A stretch of 64,000 bases of DNA from Spiroplasma sp. NBRC 100390 (GCF_001886495.1 NZ_CP018022.1:868001-932000), one strand, 5' to 3'. Positions 1-10,706 are shown, numbered from the stretch's first letter. The notes: generated by a model not told the origin, from the sequence alone. Translations and numbers: made by a program.

Positions 1-989
1 ATCAACATATCATTATGATATGTTCGTGAATCTGACCCATAAACATAATTCATTGCTGCATCTGCTTTAATCTCCGAAGTTAAAACCGCTTTAACTAATG
101 ATACATCAATATCAAAATCATCAAAAACAATGGGCATATAATTAAATATATTTTTAATTATATTATCTTCTATAAAATTATTTTTTAAATTCTTTAGAAT
201 AATAGTCTTATTTTGATCAAAAATAATATCATTATTGTGAATTTCTTTAACTAAATTTTTAGAGGAAAAATCAGTTTCTCTAAATGTGACACTAGGAATG
301 TACGGACTCATCATTAAAAATTTACGATAGTTTCCATTAAAAGTCTTAATTGCAGTAGTATTATTTAACATTTTTGCCAAATAATTTATTCGTTTTCTAT
401 CATCATTAATAAATTTTTTTTGATTAAACAAAATATAATTTTGGATATTCTTGCCTTTAATTTTGTATTGCCCAAAAGTTGAACCTTCATAAAATCTAAT
501 TATGCCAGTTTTAACATTAGCACTTAAATTATTGTTATCTAATAAATCTTGAAATGGAATATCTTCCAATTGTTTTAGATTATAACTTACATCATAATTA
601 AATGCTACCTTTTCATTCTTTTGAATAGCACTTTCTAATTGAGAACGGTCGCTAAAAGAAACAACAGCTGAAAAAGAAAAATCAGGATAATGTTTTATTA
701 AATCAGGAATATCCTTTAATAATTGTTGTAAGACCAAATCACTAATCAATTTATTAAAAAATGTTCAATACTTAGAATACATTGTTCTACTTCAACCTTG
801 AATTTTATCTGTTGGTTGCGAATAGTCAGTAATTCAGTCATCATCAAAACTGATTGTATTCTGTAATGATTTTTTAATTTGATCATGAATTGTTAATTCC
901 TTTTGTGCTGGTTCTACACAACTTATAACTGGTATTACACTTGATGCTGTTAACATTGTCATACCTAAAATAGATAAGAGTCTCTTCAT
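1..989 (-). CDS. Surface lipoprotein, C-terminus outside window
   Basis: The protein begins MKRLLSILGMTMLTASS and has a lipobox ending in VISC at about residue 24, so it should be a diacylated lipoprotein on the outer face of the membrane. About 329 residues are visible; the gene runs off the left edge. The start is fixed by AAAGGA about 10 nt upstream. The mature part is charged and rich in Asn, Lys and Asp, with several in-frame TGA codons read as Trp. I recognise no domain. Spiroplasmas carry many lineage-specific lipoproteins of this kind, usually of unknown function. The family assignment as lipoprotein is firm; the role is unknown. Confidence 0.85.
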
Positions 990-1268
990 TGATTAATATA
1001 TCCTTTCATATAATAATTTAATTGATATTATTTAACTTTATATTTTAAGACGTTCATCTTATACATAAAAATATTTTTGATACAGACTGATTGATTTTTT
1101 GATATATTATTTAAATTAATCCTTATTTTTTCTTATTTGCTAAAGATTACCTTTTAAATGTTATCAAAAGGGCCACAATAATCATAACATAATTTTAAAA
1201 ATTACAAATTAAAAAATATTTTATTATTAATGAAAATCATATTATCATTCATATAATAAAATATGTTT

Positions 1269-1742
1269 TTAATTTTTAGAAGCATTAAGATAATTTGAAT
1301 AATTAGCAATTGTTAAATTAACAGGAATATAATCGGTCATTCCAACAATGAAGTTATTTTCTTTACTAAATATTTTAATAAAGACAACAAAACTATTAAC
1401 ATTTAAATCATGATTTTTAAAAGCTTCGCCTGTTTTGTTTTTAAAAATTTGATAAGAATAATCATTGGTTGTAATATTAATATTAATTTTTTGAAACATT
1501 TTTAAAATTACTTCATCTATTTTTTCTCTAATGTCTCCAATACTGATTGTTGCATTTTTAGCTGTAATGGAAATCACTTTTTCATCAAGACCTGTTCATG
1601 TACTAATATTTATTTTTTGTTGACGATTAAAAGAACTTGGTTGTAAGCGAGTTGCTGGTGTTTTTGATTTTCACATTGAAACACCCATATATATAAATCA
1701 TACAATTGTTAGGATAGTACAAATTGTAACTCCTATTTCCAT
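1269..1742 (-). CDS. Single-pass membrane-anchored hypothetical protein
   Basis: 157 residues. Residues 1-21 form one transmembrane segment (VTICTILTIVWFIYMGVSMW), followed by a basic linker and a soluble domain of about 110 residues. The domain begins near VISITAKNATISIGDIREK and has alternating strands and one helix. The layout (short N-terminal anchor plus small alpha/beta domain) is loosely like the Asp23/AmaP alkaline-shock family, but I see no diagnostic motif and treat that as a guess. One TGA codon at the junction with the soluble part makes the gene look shorter under the standard code; the true start is at 1742, behind AGGAG. Function unknown. Confidence 0.7.
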
Positions 1743-2055
1743 TATAATGCTCCTTTTTGCAAAGTTTACTTGCTTATCTACATTATACTTGAAAAAAATA
1801 AAAAATATTATCTCCCGCTTTTTTAACAATTTGCTTGCAACAACTTCTAATTAATGCAAATTATTTGATATTCATATATTTTTATTTTCAAAGTAATATC
1901 GATAAAAGATAACGCTATAATATTAATTAAATATTTATTCACTAAAACAAAAAAATATGATGATTTTTTCTCTTAATAAAAATAAATAAAAATTTTTTTA
2001 AATCATTATTTAAATATTTATTAAAGAATCATCATATTTTTAAATTAAAAATTTT
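1743..2055. other. Intergenic region with a long inverted repeat
   Basis: About 310 bp of very AT-rich sequence with no gene. It holds a perfect 15-bp inverted repeat (AAAAATATGATGATT at 1951-1965 and its complement at 2027-2041), separated by about 60 nt that contain weaker complementary stretches. It lies just past the stop of the MATE gene, so a 3' end structure for that gene is possible, but it lacks a compact stem with a T-tract. The right-hand end next to 1742 would hold the start of the MATE terminator region only. Confidence 0.4.
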
Positions 2056-3621
2056 TTATTTTTGAACTTTAATTTTTAATACGTTAGGAATAAAGTTATC
2101 TGGATGGTCAATTAATTGCAAATGATATTTTTTTCAACTATAACATAAAAAGGGAATTAAACATAATGAAGAAACAAAATCAATTGCCCCCATAAAGATA
2201 AAGTAATAAATTGAATTATTAAATCAAATACTAACACCATACCCTAAACAAATCATTGGAATTGCAATAAAGATTGCTCGGAAACTAGTTGTCACACTTG
2301 CTAAAGTTGTTTTATTAATGCCTTGATAAAGCGTAAAACAAATAAAAGTTGTCGCACAAAATGGATATGAACAAACACAGAGCACTAATCATCATTTATA
2401 TTTTTCAACATACTGAATTGGAAAAGCAAACATTAACATCATTTCACGATTAAAGATTATTACTAATAAAAGCATTAAACAAAATCAAATAATTAGTAAA
2501 TAACTAGTAATTTTTAAAACTTGTCAAATTCGATGATACTTTTGCGCGCCATAATTATAAACAATGACCGTTCGTGCTCCTTGCGTCAAACCAATTCCGG
2601 CGGATAAAATTAATGTTATTCAAGGATTTAAAGCGCTTAATAATTCCTGTAAGACAGAAACACCATTGTACTGTTCTTGATTAGGTAATAACACAACAAG
2701 CACAGTTGATAAATAAGAACTAACAACTAAGGCAAAATTTGAAATAAAGTTAGATAAACCTGCTTTAAAAAAAGCAGTAATATTGGATCATTTAATTTTT
2801 ACAACATCTTGTCATTTAAATTGTGAATAACTACTTTTTGAACAAAAGACAATAATGAAACCAACAATAATTTGTCATAATCAGGCAACAACTGTTCCTA
2901 ACATTGCTCCTTCCATTTTTAAATGGCAAACCTTCATAAAGAAAATTCCAGCCCCCATATTAACGAAAACAGAAACTGTAATCAACAACAACACATAATT
3001 AGTTCGCCCTTCATTACGAAGTAAAGAAACAAAATAATAACTTAAAAACATTAAAGGTGTTGTTAACAACATTGGATATGAGTATTCTCATGCTAAATGA
3101 TTAGTAATATTGTTGTACATTCCTCCCATTTGACTTGTGATAAAAACAGCATGTCAAGGTGGAAAAATTAAACAAAACATTAATAACGAACTAACAATTG
3201 AAAATAAAATAGTACAAGAAAAACCATTTCCAGCAATTTCACGCATTTGCAAAAGATCTCGACGACCATAAGCTAATGAAAAATTAATAGCACAACCCAT
3301 CCCGGTAATTAGGGAAAACGATCACAACAAACTATAAATTTGTGTGGTGTATTGTGTTGCAACATTAATAAAAGCTTGCATATCTTTTAAGGGGATGCTT
3401 GTAACATTGTGCTTTGTAATTAAATTATATTGCTGAATATACCAAGGATCTTGACGCAAATCAAGGGCAGCAAATTGGAGGGCTAATTCTTTGTCAATAA
3501 TATTATAAAAACCTTGAATAAGCATTATTAAAACAGTTGGAATTGAAAAATAGGCAATTGCTAGTCATGGTTTAGCATACCGTAACTTTTGTTCACGAAT
3601 TGTTAAATCGACTGTCTTCAT
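2056..3621 (-). CDS. MATE-family multidrug/cation exporter
   Basis: 521 residues with about twelve hydrophobic segments in two similar halves, typical of MATE exporters, which expel drugs or cationic compounds in exchange for Na+ or H+. The MATE-like segments include GMGCAINFSLAYGRRD in the first half and the related GIGLTQGARTVIVYNYGAQK in the second. An extra loop of about 55 residues after the first membrane segment (from about residue 40 to 95) is longer than in most bacterial members. The start at 3621 follows AAAGGAGG. Monocistronic as far as can be seen. Family assignment is good; the substrate cannot be inferred. Confidence 0.85.
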
Positions 3622-3763
3622 CTTTTTTCCTCCTTTCCGTTTAAGTTAAAATAAAAGATAATAATAAAAACAATGAAACTTTATTATTACCTTTTAGTTT
3701 AAGATTTAAATTTGAAATAGATTTTTGGATTAAGATTATAAATATTCTAGTTGTTAGAAAGTT

Positions 3764-4303
3764 TTAACTATGGTAACTAAAAGGGTCAATTACCAATAAG
3801 GTATCTGGTTCTTCTCGCGTTCCTAATTTGGAATCCAAATCATAATAACTATTATTTGCCATTTTAATTCAATCAATAATATCTTTTATTTCTGCTAATT
3901 CTTCATAAAAATCAATAATAAATCAATCATAAAATTTATAAGTTACTAAATCATGTTGCTCTTTTGCATTATTTGCTAATTTAGTAGTTAGATTACTAAA
4001 ATACTGACGATATTTTTGGTAATGTTCCATTAGCATTAATAACGAATCACATTGTTTATTTTCATTATCTATTTTAATATTATTAATACAATAAGTCCCA
4101 TCACAATCAGCAATAAAATTAATAATTCGACGTTGATGTAAAATTTCATCTTGTGCTTGAACTTTAAAATAATGCGCAAAACCAGGAAAACCTAACCGAT
4201 TGGCTTCATCGCTTAAATTAAAACATTGTAATTGCATTTTAATATGTTCGGTTAAATATTCTTGTAAATCATTATTACTATTTTGGTTTAATAATTTGGT
4301 CAT
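3764..4303 (-). CDS. Ferritin-like protein with altered ferroxidase residues
   Basis: 179 residues, the usual length of a bacterial ferritin subunit (four-helix bundle that stores iron in a 24-mer shell). The second helix carries GFAHYFKVQAQDEILHQRR, which matches the family ExxH iron motif, and the fourth helix carries DWFIIDFYEELAEI. By eye against E. coli FtnA, the first-helix Glu ligand is Gln, the third-helix Glu in HEQ is Tyr (HYQ), and the Gln before the last Glu pair is Phe. So only part of the ferroxidase centre is kept. It may bind iron or haem without fast oxidation. The start follows AAGGAGGTG. The promoter carries a Fur-like box (see 4322). One TGA=Trp lies in the fourth helix. 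Confidence 0.85.
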
Positions 4304-4321
4304 TTCTTCACCTCCTTTTAT

Positions 4322-4357
4322 TTATAAATATTATAATTAAATAAAATTAAAAAGCAA
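4322..4357 (-). promoter_or_regulatory. Ferritin promoter with Fur/PerR-like box
   Basis: On the minus strand: -35 TTGCTT (4352-4357), 16-nt spacer, -10 TATAAT (4330-4335). The 15-mer TTATAATATTTATAA (4322-4336) covers the -10 and is one base from the 7-1-7 PerR consensus TTATAATnATTATAA. The identical layout occurs at 6177-6212 and 54422-54457. Confidence 0.55.
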
Positions 4358-4387
4358 GGTTATTTATACCAATTATAAATAATTATC

Positions 4388-6157
4388 TTAACACCGCTGT
4401 TGCTCATCAGTTAACCTTTCTTCATCATCGATGAAAAAGTCATGTTCTAACTGGGTTAAGATTTGTAACACCGTTTGATAATCTTTTGCATTATTTTTTT
4501 GATGATAATATTTTAGATAACGTAATAAAATCTGATAAATGTGTTCATAAACAAGTTTTGATTGACTAATTACTTGAAAATTTTGTTCAATTTTAGCTTG
4601 CTGTTCTGGAAAACATAATATGCGTTTACAATATTTCACGCGATAATAAGTAAAATACCAAATTGTAACAAAACTAATTGCTGTTCCAATAAAGATAAAC
4701 TCAATAAGACCAGAAATTAAAGCACTTTGATAAGTCGCTTTGGTTGCCGTTAAAATATTATTAATTAAAGTATAATAATGTCAAATTAAAACAAAAAACA
4801 AAATTAACATTGTAATTGGTACCACAATTCATTCTCATATTTTTAACTTCATTTGTTTTGTTATTCCTAATTTAATCGCAACAGCAAACATCATTGCATA
4901 AATAAAAATCGTGATTGCAGAAGAAGCTGCTATTAATGAGGCTCCAGTAAAGGGTTCATGATAAGTTAATGATTGTGCAATCGTACACATAAAACCATAT
5001 TCTCTTGTTAAGTTAATTCCCTTGATTAGATCTGGAATAATTAATCAAATAAATAAACTAAGAATTGTTAAACTCATATGTAATAAAGAAGCTTTCGTAG
5101 AAATATTATCATGATTTAATTTTTGAAACCGATCAGGAAGAAACCCCTCATAAGCTAATGGTTGCAACGAGGTTCCCCCATATAAACTATCTTGCATAAT
5201 TAAATTAATCTTTAATGTAATTACGAACATAATCATCATAATCGTGCCCCCATAAACAGCAAATTTATTATGAAAACTATTTCAAGTTCCCATATTCATA
5301 TTTTGCACAAAGTGATTAAAAGCAGCAAAGAAAATAATGGCAATAATTAAATGCGATAGAACATTAATAATTAAAACAATAATAACTCCGATCCCAATGT
5401 TTTTACGCGCTGACGCAATATTACGACCAGCAGTTGTAAAAACTTCAAAGCCCGTAAAAAAATAAAAACATGAATTAAAGGCTTTAACAAAACCATTTAA
5501 ATTTAAATGACTATTAGTACTTCAATATTTGAAATTATCATGGCCATTTTGAAAAGCTAAATAAAGTCCTGCCAAAATTAAAACACTTGCTGCAATTAAT
5601 TTTAAACTAGCTGTTAAATCATTTAAGCGTTTATATAATTTCATCCCGCCAAAAATAACAAAGGAAAAAAATAAATAAATAACAATTCCAATTAGATCCA
5701 TCCATAAATCACCAAAAGCACCAAAATTAAAAGCATATCAGGGAATGACAAGATGATGGTGTTGATCATAACCAGCGACCCATGGCGCACTAAAAGTTCC
5801 GCGTAATAACATCATAATTTGAAATGTAATTAAAAATGGTAATGTTATGTATTGCATAAAGGCAACAAAAATTCCTCAAAAACGTCCAAAACTAGTGCGC
5901 ACAAAAATATAAATACCACCATTATTATAACTATGATGAATTCATGCTAACCGCGAACAAATATGCGCACAAACCCCAACAATAAGTCCTTCTAAAACAA
6001 TGATTCATAAAACATTAATCCCAATTGCATTGGGAGCATCTAAATTTGATAATGTCGCAAAAGTTCCAACAAAAGTAATGCTGACAACATAGTTACAACC
6101 AAGTCAAATAAAATAAGATAAACCAAATTTATTATGCGTATTATTCTTCTTAAGCAT
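4388..6157 (-). CDS. APC-superfamily amino acid permease
   Basis: 589 residues, about twelve to fourteen membrane segments. The N-terminal part (GLSYFIWLGCNYVVSITF) and the segment FTGFEVFTTAGRNIASARKN are typical of APC amino acid transporters (Gly-rich helices 1 and 6 bind substrate). A hydrophilic C-terminal tail of about 90 residues extends beyond the last membrane segment. It is a paralogue of the permease at 22108-23850: both share the region around YGGTSLQPLAYEG / YSGAILEPFAVEG. RBS AAAGGAGG. Its promoter shares the Fur-like box of the adjacent ferritin gene, so it may be coregulated with metal status. Substrate unknown. Confidence 0.88.
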
Positions 6158-6176
6158 TTGACACCTCCTTTCTTAT

Positions 6177-6212
6177 TTATAAAGATTATAAATAGTTAAC
6201 AAAAAAAAGCAA
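6177..6212 (-). promoter_or_regulatory. Permease promoter with Fur/PerR-like box
   Basis: Minus strand: -35 TTGCTT (6207-6212), 16-nt spacer, -10 TATAAT (6185-6190), and box TTATAATCTTTATAA (6177-6191) over the -10, 19 nt before the start codon. Same geometry as the ferritin promoter. Confidence 0.55.
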
Positions 6213-6255
6213 CCATATTAAGCAAATAGTTGCAATAAAATTTAACATAGTAACT

Positions 6256-6294
6256 AAAAAATGATCTGAAAGAATTAATTATCAATTCAGATCA
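6256..6294 (-). terminator. Rho-independent terminator of the PLD-fold gene
   Basis: Stem TGATCTGAA (6262-6270) pairs with TTCAGATCA (6286-6294); on the minus strand it is followed by a run of six T. It lies about 70 bp past the stop at 6366. Confidence 0.75.
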
Positions 6295-6365
6295 AAACTT
6301 ATAATATCCTGTTTTTAAAGATTCATAATTATATCAAAAATAACAAAAATTCTTCTTAATTATAA

Positions 6366-7592
6366 TTAACGACAAAATTCTTGAATTCGTTGACTTGGTT
6401 TTGTTTTAAAAGCGCCAACAACTTTACAAATTAACTCGTCCTTCCAATTTAAATTTTTTAATGGCATTTCTAGTAAAATTTCGCGAAAAGACTGATTGTT
6501 TTTAACCCCATTTTCTGTAAAATTCGCACTACCTGACCAAAAAGCTAACAATTCATTTTGAGCATTATATCAAGCATATAGTTTGGTATGTGTTTTTGCT
6601 GTTGTGTTTTTAATAAGACCTTGATCATCTTCAATACTTCCTCGTGGATGTTCACGAATGATATTTAATCGATTACTATACTTTTCATCGGCAATCATTT
6701 GTTTTTCCAAAATTGGTTTAAAACCAACCGGGCTATTTCCAACAAAAACATCTAAATTAATATTGTCCGCTGCTGTTTGATCTAAATATTCTTTAATAAC
6801 TTCAGTTCCCCCATCACCAGATAAAATTAATAACCCCTTTGCCCCTTTTAACTTGGGATTCTGTTGATGCAGATTAACAATATCATTAAATTGTGATTTT
6901 ACTTTAATAGCATTTTGCCCAGATTGATAAGTTTCTTTTTTATCAATATCAAATCCGGCACAATTTGCTTGATAAATTTGACTAAGTCGGGTTGTCTTTG
7001 TCTGTTGTGTTGCATTAATTCCGCCACAAAAAAGATCACGGCCAATCCCTTCATAATTAGTAACATCATATAAAACTTCCTTATATGAAGGTGCATTTAA
7101 TAATGCGTTGTTAGAAAAATTACCACTCCCAGTTAATGCCCGAATCATTTCCTTCTTATCATTAAATCAAAAATATGATTTCATATGTGATAACTCCATC
7201 GCTTTATCAATAACATTCGCATATTTTGTTACATCCCCTTTTAAAAATTGCTGATTATACTTCGCAACTTTTTCCTCTTCATCAGGAGCGTGCCCAGTAC
7301 TTTTATAACTACGAATAATATCAACAGAAAACTTGCCCTTAACATTTTCCATTAAATATTTTTCAACAATTGAAGTTCCAACAAAACCATTAATAAAAAC
7401 AGCATGCGCCGTATCAGCTGGAGTTGCTGTAATCATATCCCATAATTTTGTTTTTTCCGCTGAAAAAGCAACATTATCATGGCCACTAACTCTTAACCCA
7501 AAAATCAGTCCTAAACTTAATCCTAATACTGCTAATAAACCGGCACTAATTCAACCAATAATTTTACCTTGTTTTTTTATATTTTTTCGCAT
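6366..7592 (-). CDS. Membrane-anchored phospholipase-D-fold protein (nuclease-like)
   Basis: 408 residues. A basic start and a hydrophobic segment at residues 12-34 make an N-terminal anchor or uncleaved signal; there is no lipobox Cys. Two HKD-type motifs follow: HMK at residue 136 with TGSGNFSNNAL about 18 residues later, and HTK at 335 with SGSANFTEN about 18 residues later. This repeated H-x-K ... G-S-x-N-F arrangement resembles PLD-superfamily nucleases of the NgoFVII/BfiI group. The Asp of classic HKD motifs is not evident, as is common in that group. If exported, it could act on extracellular nucleic acid or phosphodiesters; if inward facing, on foreign DNA. No methylase neighbour. Weak RBS. 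Substrate unproven. Confidence 0.7.
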
Positions 7593-8072
7593 CTTTTTCA
7601 CTACTTTCTTTTTAATAACCCTTACTTTAATTGCCAGAAATATTTACCCTTACTTTAATTTATTTAAATTATATCTTGTTATTATAATTTTTTACAAAAA
7701 GAAAAAAATAAAATAACAGCAACCTAAGATAAAAATTTTATTATTTTTTAATAAATTAAAAAAGGTAAGCGCCTAGATAATTCCGTGACCCATACCCTAC
7801 AAATATAAACATCAAGAAACAAAATACACAAATCCTCAATATTTATATAACAATTATTTAATACATAACTAAATATGTTTAAATTAATAAAATTATATTA
7901 CTTTTAGTATCATTTTTATTTTGCATATATTTTTAATATCAATAATATTTAAAATAACTAAAAAATATTTTTTTCCTTTTTTTCATTAAAATAATTTATC
8001 TTAAAAAAATTCCAAGATAAATTATATCTTGCAAATAATTTGATGTTTTTCTTAACCTCTAGTTTTATAGGT
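7593..8072. other. Gene-free spacer with an inverted repeat
   Basis: About 480 bp without a supportable gene. It contains the PLD gene's upstream region, a short patch of higher GC near 7760-7810, and a perfect 12-bp inverted repeat (ATAATTTATCTT at 7991-8002, complement at 8014-8025) with an 11-nt loop. The repeat lies about 50 bp before the -10 at 8073. Nothing else recognised. Confidence 0.4.
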
Positions 8073-8320
8073 TATAATAAATTATGTGTAAAAATTTACA
8101 CACTCTACACACAAAAACTTTTGAAAATAAGTTATCAAAGGCAACTGATAAATCTTATTTATAAATCAGCCAAGGTTTAAAAATAGAAATTACAAATAGG
8201 ACCGTAACCACTATTCTTAACGCAATTTAATCTTTACTTGAAAAAGAGATTACTACTTGGCAAAGATTTTGAGTAACAAAAGCACCCTTATTTAATCAAT
8301 AAAGGTGCTTTTGTTTTATT
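8073..8320 (+). other. Unexplained transcription unit: structured RNA or decayed HU-like gene
   Basis: A TATAAT at 8073-8078 is followed about 200 bp later by a strong terminator (8276-8314). Between them are stable hairpins: GTGTAAA/TTTACAC (8086-8101), and a larger stem (8115-8178) built from AAATAAG/CTTATTT plus TTATCA/TGATAA around an AAGGCAAC loop, closed by AAACTTTTG/CAAGGTTT. This would suit a small RNA of about 230 nt. Alternatively, one frame starting at 8084 reads 26 codons to a TAA, then ISQGLKIEITNRTVTTILNA, a second TAA, and SLLEKEITTWQRFWV, which faintly recalls an HU-family DNA-binding protein. I cannot decide between a non-coding RNA and a pseudogene. Confidence 0.4.
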
Positions 8321-8322
8321 TT
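8276..8322 (+). terminator. Terminator of the 8.1-kb unit
   Basis: ACAAAAGCACCCTTA (8276-8290) pairs with TAAAGGTGCTTTTGT (8300-8314) with one mismatch, followed on the plus strand by TTTATTTT. The T-tract favours plus-strand transcription. Confidence 0.75.
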
Positions 8323-8340
8323 AATTTTAAAGAATCTCCT

Positions 8341-9192
8341 TTACAATTGAGCACTATTATTTCGAGCAAGAATATTTGCTTTTCATAAATCAATTTTTAA
8401 AAATTTTGTTAAAACCTTTTTAACAACATTAACATATGGTCCAGAAATAAAAATAAAGGCCATTGTCCCAAAACTAAAATTAGTAAATAAAAAATTCCAC
8501 TTATCATCATTTAATGGTAGAAAAGCTCAGAAAATAAATCCCGGAATAACCATCATTACATCTAATAAAATTCGAGCAACAGGAAATTTTAATTTTGTTA
8601 ATTTAATAAATGCTTCACAAATATGATTATAAGGACCATATCAAGTCTTACTATAAATTCAAATTGCTAACCCAACACAATATAATGAAAAACCACCTAA
8701 AAATAATCATGCTGCAATTCCCCCAGAACTCTCCGCTCACTGTTGAATAGCATCCGCAGAAATAATATACTTTCAATTAAAATGAATTAACAATGGTAAC
8801 AACCACGCTAAAACTAAATCACCAAAAATCATAATTATAAATTTAACTCAAATTTGGCGATCTTTTGTGTTACGATATGCTTTTATGTTTACAATTAACA
8901 TAAAAATAATTGTAAAAAAAATTAATACCAAATAATACATCAATAAGACTAATGCATAATGTGCAGTTAAAACCGTGTCATTTAAATGACCCGCCGTATA
9001 ATTACCATACATTAATGCTAATAAAGCAAAAACCGTGAAATCAATTTGACTAGCACCCGTACTAGTTGGAGCATAAATTGCAATCCCTAATGATGTCAAA
9101 TAGATTCCAACAAAAAACAAAAAACCTTGTAATAAAAAGATATGTCATAACTGTTGTCACTGTCATTTAATTTTACTAAATCATTTTTTCAT
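8341..9192 (-). CDS. Polytopic membrane protein, YczE/YyaS/YitT-like
   Basis: 283 residues with about six membrane segments. Near the N-terminus the segment SLGIAIYAPTSTGASQIDF resembles the conserved small-residue loop of the YczE/YyaS/YitT membrane family, whose function is poorly known. Tryptophans are largely encoded by TGA. RBS AGGA precedes the start at 9192. It is followed by the plus-strand unit at 8.1-8.3 kb and preceded by the PAP2 gene, each with separate terminators, so it is probably transcribed alone. Family link is tentative. Confidence 0.65.
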
Positions 9193-9263
9193 AATATCCT
9201 CAATAGCTTTCTTTTTTTGGTACTTTAATTTTACTAAGCGGACAAAGAAATGCAAGGTTATTT

Positions 9264-9298
9264 AAAATAAAAAGGATAAAAATCTTATCCTTTTTATT
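9264..9298 (-). terminator. Terminator of the PAP2 gene
   Basis: AATAAAAAGGATAA (9266-9279) pairs with TTATCCTTTTTATT (9285-9298). It overlaps the stop codon region of the PAP2 gene and gives a T-rich tail on the minus strand. Confidence 0.7.
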
Positions 9299-10604
9299 CT
9301 TTATAAATAATATTATCTCGATGTCAATACTTATATTTTTTAGATTTATTAATGTTAGAAGTTCTAACTTTGGCCACAATTCATAAAACCCCATCAATAT
9401 TAATAAATAAAATTGTTTTCTTACCATTATTTAATTCAAACATATGATATGTTTTATTTTGTTTATTTCATATAAATGATAAAATTTTATAAATTACATG
9501 ATCAACCACATAAACTATGCCTTTAAAAAATGTTAGTAAAACTATTAAACTAAACATTAAATCTGTTAAGTAATGTGTTCTTGAAAGAATTTGCATAAAC
9601 CCCATCATTGCAATATTTGCTATAAAGAAACCAAATATTAATCATTTTCATCACGTAATATTTTGTTTTCGTTTTTCATTCATGAAATATAATAAGAAAC
9701 CATAAACGGGCATTGATGATGAATTCATATGACCAGAGGGAAATGCTTTATCACTTCAGTGATGAGTTCCTTCTCCCCCTTTACCTAATAAGAAATTTCA
9801 GTACTCAGCTTTAAAGCCTTGAATTTGTCATCAATCTAAATATTCGGCATTAACAATATTCGTTGGTTTGTTTGTTCAGTTATTTGGTAAGTGATCAATA
9901 ACATATTGATAATCAACATGGACTCAATACGGGCGACCAAAGAAAGTTTTTAAAAGCGGATCAAAAGTAACACCAAAAAGAGCAAACACCACAAATATTT
10001 TTAACGCATCAATTCAATAATTATTAGTTAATAGATCATCTCTTTTTGCAAATTTAATTCTTAAAAAGCAAGCAATTCCACACATTAAGATAACTTCAAT
10101 CCCAAGTTGAATCGTCATTACTACAATGGTATTTGTTCCATCAAGGCCAAATCAATAATCCCTTCCTCTACCACCAAAGGCTTCAAACGTTGATTGTTGA
10201 TAAATCATTCTACTAATAATTAATGTAAATAAAATGATAAAGAGAACATAAACTATCATAATGATAATTTTAAAAAATTTAAATTTGGATTTAAATTTTA
10301 TATTGATACTTTCTAATAATACCCCAACTCCGGCGAACATAAACGGTACTGTCATTGTATAAGCTAGTTTATCTCAAAATAAACTTAATCAACTTGCAAA
10401 TCCATTATCATTTAAATCACCAATCGCCTTTGCGATTTGACGATCTCAAATACTTCCTACTATAAAAAGCGTAATAACAATAGTTAACGCAACAATTTTC
10501 AATATTTTAAAAACAAATTTAGATTTATTATTTTTATTGATGAAGGCAGAACCATCAACATAGAATTTTTCATTTGTTTTTCCCATAAAATTTACCATTT
10601 TCAT
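9294..10604 (-). CDS. PAP2-family phosphatase, membrane bound
   Basis: 436 residues with about six membrane segments. The three catalytic motifs of the PAP2 (type 2 phosphatidic acid phosphatase) family are present in order: KTFFGRP, FPSGHMNSSS and SRTHYLTDL (the SRxxxxxHxxxD box). Such enzymes dephosphorylate lipid phosphates such as phosphatidate or undecaprenyl pyrophosphate on the outer leaflet. A soluble tail of about 60 residues follows the last membrane segment. Three in-frame ATGs occur at 10604, 10598 and 10586; none has a clear Shine-Dalgarno sequence, and the first sits where transcription should begin, so a leaderless mRNA is possible. Confidence 0.85.
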
Positions 10605-10610
10605 AAAAAT

Positions 10611-10619
10611 ATTATACCA
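10611..10619 (-). promoter_or_regulatory. Extended -10 promoter of the PAP2 gene
   Basis: Minus-strand TGGTATAAT, a TGn-extended -10, ends 6 nt before the first ATG of the PAP2 gene. No clear -35 is seen 17 nt upstream. The spacing would put the transcript start at or next to the ATG. Confidence 0.5.
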
Positions 10620-10706
10620 TAGTAAAAAAAGACCCCTCCATATTTCTTGAGATTTTATCTATTTTGTTATCCCAATAGATAACTTACAAAACGCTAAATA
10701 AAAACC

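Noticed and set aside
7333-7716. Plus-strand frame of about 127 codons opposite the PLD-fold gene
   Set aside because: Shadow of the minus gene; no RBS and low-complexity product.
8165-8240. T-box or other known riboswitch in the 8.1-kb unit
   Set aside because: The AGGACCG and AACGC pieces do not form the T-box GGTGGnACCGCG sequence and no downstream synthetase or amino acid gene follows on the plus strand.
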